From the NCBI GenBank assembly GCA_937917025.1, contig CALFSF010000164.1, positions 1-6,970 on the forward strand: a stretch of 6,970 nt of DNA. The letters are read 5' to 3'. The notes under the pieces were generated by a model. That model saw only the letters and a program-made list of their open reading frames with translations. It ran no database searches and was not told the origin of the DNA. The position numbers and the translations under genes are program-made. Origin of the DNA: an uncultured Paraburkholderia sp. GTDB taxonomy: Bacteria; Pseudomonadota; Gammaproteobacteria; Burkholderiales; Burkholderiaceae. Shown piece by piece: positions 5,951-6,970 of this stretch (positions are counted from its first letter, which is position 1; each line of letters opens with the position of its first letter).

Positions 5951-5979
5951 CGGACAATTCTTCCAAGCCAAACTACACT
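5951..5979 (+). promoter_or_regulatory. Possible sigma-70 promoter for fsr
   Basis: CGGACA (5951-5956) and TACACT (5974-5979) are 17 bp apart and each matches four of six consensus bases. The implied start, near 5986, would leave a leader of about 110 nt. The match is modest and rests on spacing and location. Confidence 0.25.
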
Positions 5980-6094
5980 GTCGTCATTAGCAGAAAAAAG
6001 CCCAGCAAAAAATCCCATTGACTGCGTCCAGATGTCGCGGTGCCGGAGACCGCCCCGACAGCGAGACAATTTTCCCAGCCCCTTTTCGACACTT

Positions 6095-6970
6095 ATGGAA
6101 ACGAGCCTCGACAAAAGCGCCCTGAGCGCCGCGCCGCCTGCTGCCGCCCGGCCGCAGCGCACGATCTACTCCGTGCTCGGCGCAATCAGCTTCACGCATA
6201 TGCTCAACGACATGATCCAGTCGTTGATCCTCGCCATCTATCCGATGCTGAAGGACAACTTCTCGCTGTCGTTCGGGCAGATCGGCCTCATCACGCTTGT
6301 CTACCAGATCACCGCTTCGCTGCTGCAACCGATTGTCGGCAGCTATACGGACAAGCATCCGAAACCCTATTCGCTGCCAGTCGGCATGGGCTTCACGCTG
6401 TCGGGCCTGCTGCTGATGTCGGTCGCGCCGAATTTCGGCGTGCTGCTGGTGGCGGCGGCGCTGGTCGGCTGCGGCTCGTCGGTGTTTCACCCGGAATCGT
6501 CGCGGGTGGCGCGCATGGCCTCCGGCGGCAAGCACGGCCTCGCGCAGTCGCTGTTTCAGGTCGGCGGGAACGTCGGTTCGTCGCTTGGGCCGCTGCTCGC
6601 CGCGCTGATCGTGATTCCGCGCGGACAGCACAGCATCGCGTGGTTCTCGGTGGCCGCGCTCGTCGCGATCGTCGTGCTGACGCAGATCGGCCGCTGGTAC
6701 AAACAGCACCCCGCCACGAAGCGGGCGCGCGGCGCGCAGGCCGGCCATCCGACGCTCTCGCGCAACAAGGTGCTGGTGGCGGTCGGCGTGCTCGTGCTGC
6801 TCGTGTTCTCCAAGTACTTCTATCTCGCGAGCATCAACAGCTACTTCACGTTCTACCTGATCGACCGCTTCCATCTGCCGATCCAGGCGGCGCAGATCCA
6901 TCTGTTCGTGTTCCTCGCGGCCGTCGCGGCCGGCACGATGATCGGCGGCCCGATCGGCGACCGCATCGGC
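6095..6970 (+). CDS. fsr: Fosmidomycin resistance protein-type MFS transporter, first 292 residues (runs off right edge)
   Basis: An inner-membrane major facilitator superfamily exporter of the Fsr type; in E. coli Fsr confers fosmidomycin resistance when overproduced. Recalled similarity to E. coli Fsr is high throughout. Family-typical stretches are LGAISFTHMLNDMIQSLILA (28-47), the loop YTDKHPKPYSLP (84-95), the conserved block SSVFHPESSRVARMASGG (128-145) followed by HGLAQSLFQVGGN (147-159), and FSKYFYLASI (238-247). It ends in GGPIGDRIG, the MFS signature after the central loop. About seven or eight of twelve helices are present, separated by the basic cytoplasmic loop at 200-224. The ATG at 6095 gives the same N-terminal length as E. 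coli Fsr but has no clear ribosome binding site. An in-frame ATG at 6032 would add 21 residues. The natural substrate is unknown. Confidence 0.92.
   Translation, partial: METSLDKSALSAAPPAAARPQRTIYSVLGAISFTHMLNDMIQSLILAIYPMLKDNFSLSFGQIGLITLVYQITASLLQPIVGSYTDKHPKPYSLPVGMGFTLSGLLLMSVAPNFGVLLVAAALVGCGSSVFHPESSRVARMASGGKHGLAQSLFQVGGNVGSSLGPLLAALIVIPRGQHSIAWFSVAALVAIVVLTQIGRWYKQHPATKRARGAQAGHPTLSRNKVLVAVGVLVLLVFSKYFYLASINSYFTFYLIDRFHLPIQAAQIHLFVFLAAVAAGTMIGGPIGDRIG

Larger units (their letters stand above)
5707..6094. other. Divergent intergenic region between the chemoreceptor and fsr genes
   Basis: These 388 bp are clearly more AT-rich than the flanking genes, especially 5820-6020, as expected for a promoter region. 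They hold the sigma-28-like element, an NtrC-type palindrome and a possible sigma-70 promoter for fsr (separate entries). Two A-rich runs (5991-5998 and 6007-6012) lie in the likely fsr leader. I see no convincing small gene and no transposon or phage remnant. Confidence 0.55.

Noticed and set aside
5946..5962. Sigma-54 promoter (TTGGCCGG, N4, TTCT)
   Set aside because: The -24 half is fair, but the nearly invariant -12 GC is replaced by CT, so I did not call a promoter.
5987..6901. 304-codon minus frame opposite fsr
   Set aside because: Composition is Arg/Asp/His/Gln-rich as expected of an antisense shadow, while the plus frame is a close match to Fsr.

Overview
The window is high-GC bacterial chromosome. 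Codon choice strongly favours G or C at third positions. The gene families present (an Fsr-type MFS pump, a Tsr/Tar-like chemoreceptor, an AraC regulator beside a zinc-free quinone oxidoreductase) fit a betaproteobacterium of the Burkholderia/Paraburkholderia/Caballeronia group. That placement is inferred from composition and protein resemblance, not from a marker gene. I see no rRNA, tRNA, CRISPR array, insertion sequence or phage gene.

Layout, left to right. (1) A short-chain dehydrogenase/reductase (SDR) on the minus strand starts at 400 and runs off the left edge. It is divergent from a D-2-hydroxyacid dehydrogenase at 719-1681. The 318-bp region between them carries two nearly identical 17-bp palindromes. 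Each sits upstream of a plausible -35 hexamer at the same spacing, one facing each gene, which suggests both genes answer to one regulator encoded outside the window. (2) A 188-bp convergent gap at 1682-1869 holds a perfect 9-bp inverted repeat and a short coding-like stretch. (3) A minus-strand pair follows: a 94-residue protein I do not recognise (3110-2826) and a zinc-independent quinone oxidoreductase-like MDR enzyme (2829-1870). They share an ATGA stop/start overlap, so they are almost certainly co-translated. (4) Divergent from them, across 95 bp, is a 270-residue AraC-family regulator (3206-4018), the natural candidate controller of that pair. (5) A methyl-accepting chemotaxis protein on the minus strand (5661-3964) overlaps the AraC gene tail-to-tail by 55 bp. 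A sigma-28-like flagellar promoter lies just upstream of it. (6) A Fsr-family (fosmidomycin resistance) transporter begins at 6095 on the plus strand and runs off the right edge.

Functionally this is three small independent modules: redox metabolism of hydroxy/keto acids, an AraC-controlled oxidoreductase pair, and chemotaxis next to drug efflux. No gene set in the window amounts to a clearly new system. The least explained items are the paired operators at 471-487 and 636-652, the uncharacterised 94-residue protein, and a near-consensus NtrC-type palindrome at 5892-5908 with no convincing sigma-54 promoter beside it.
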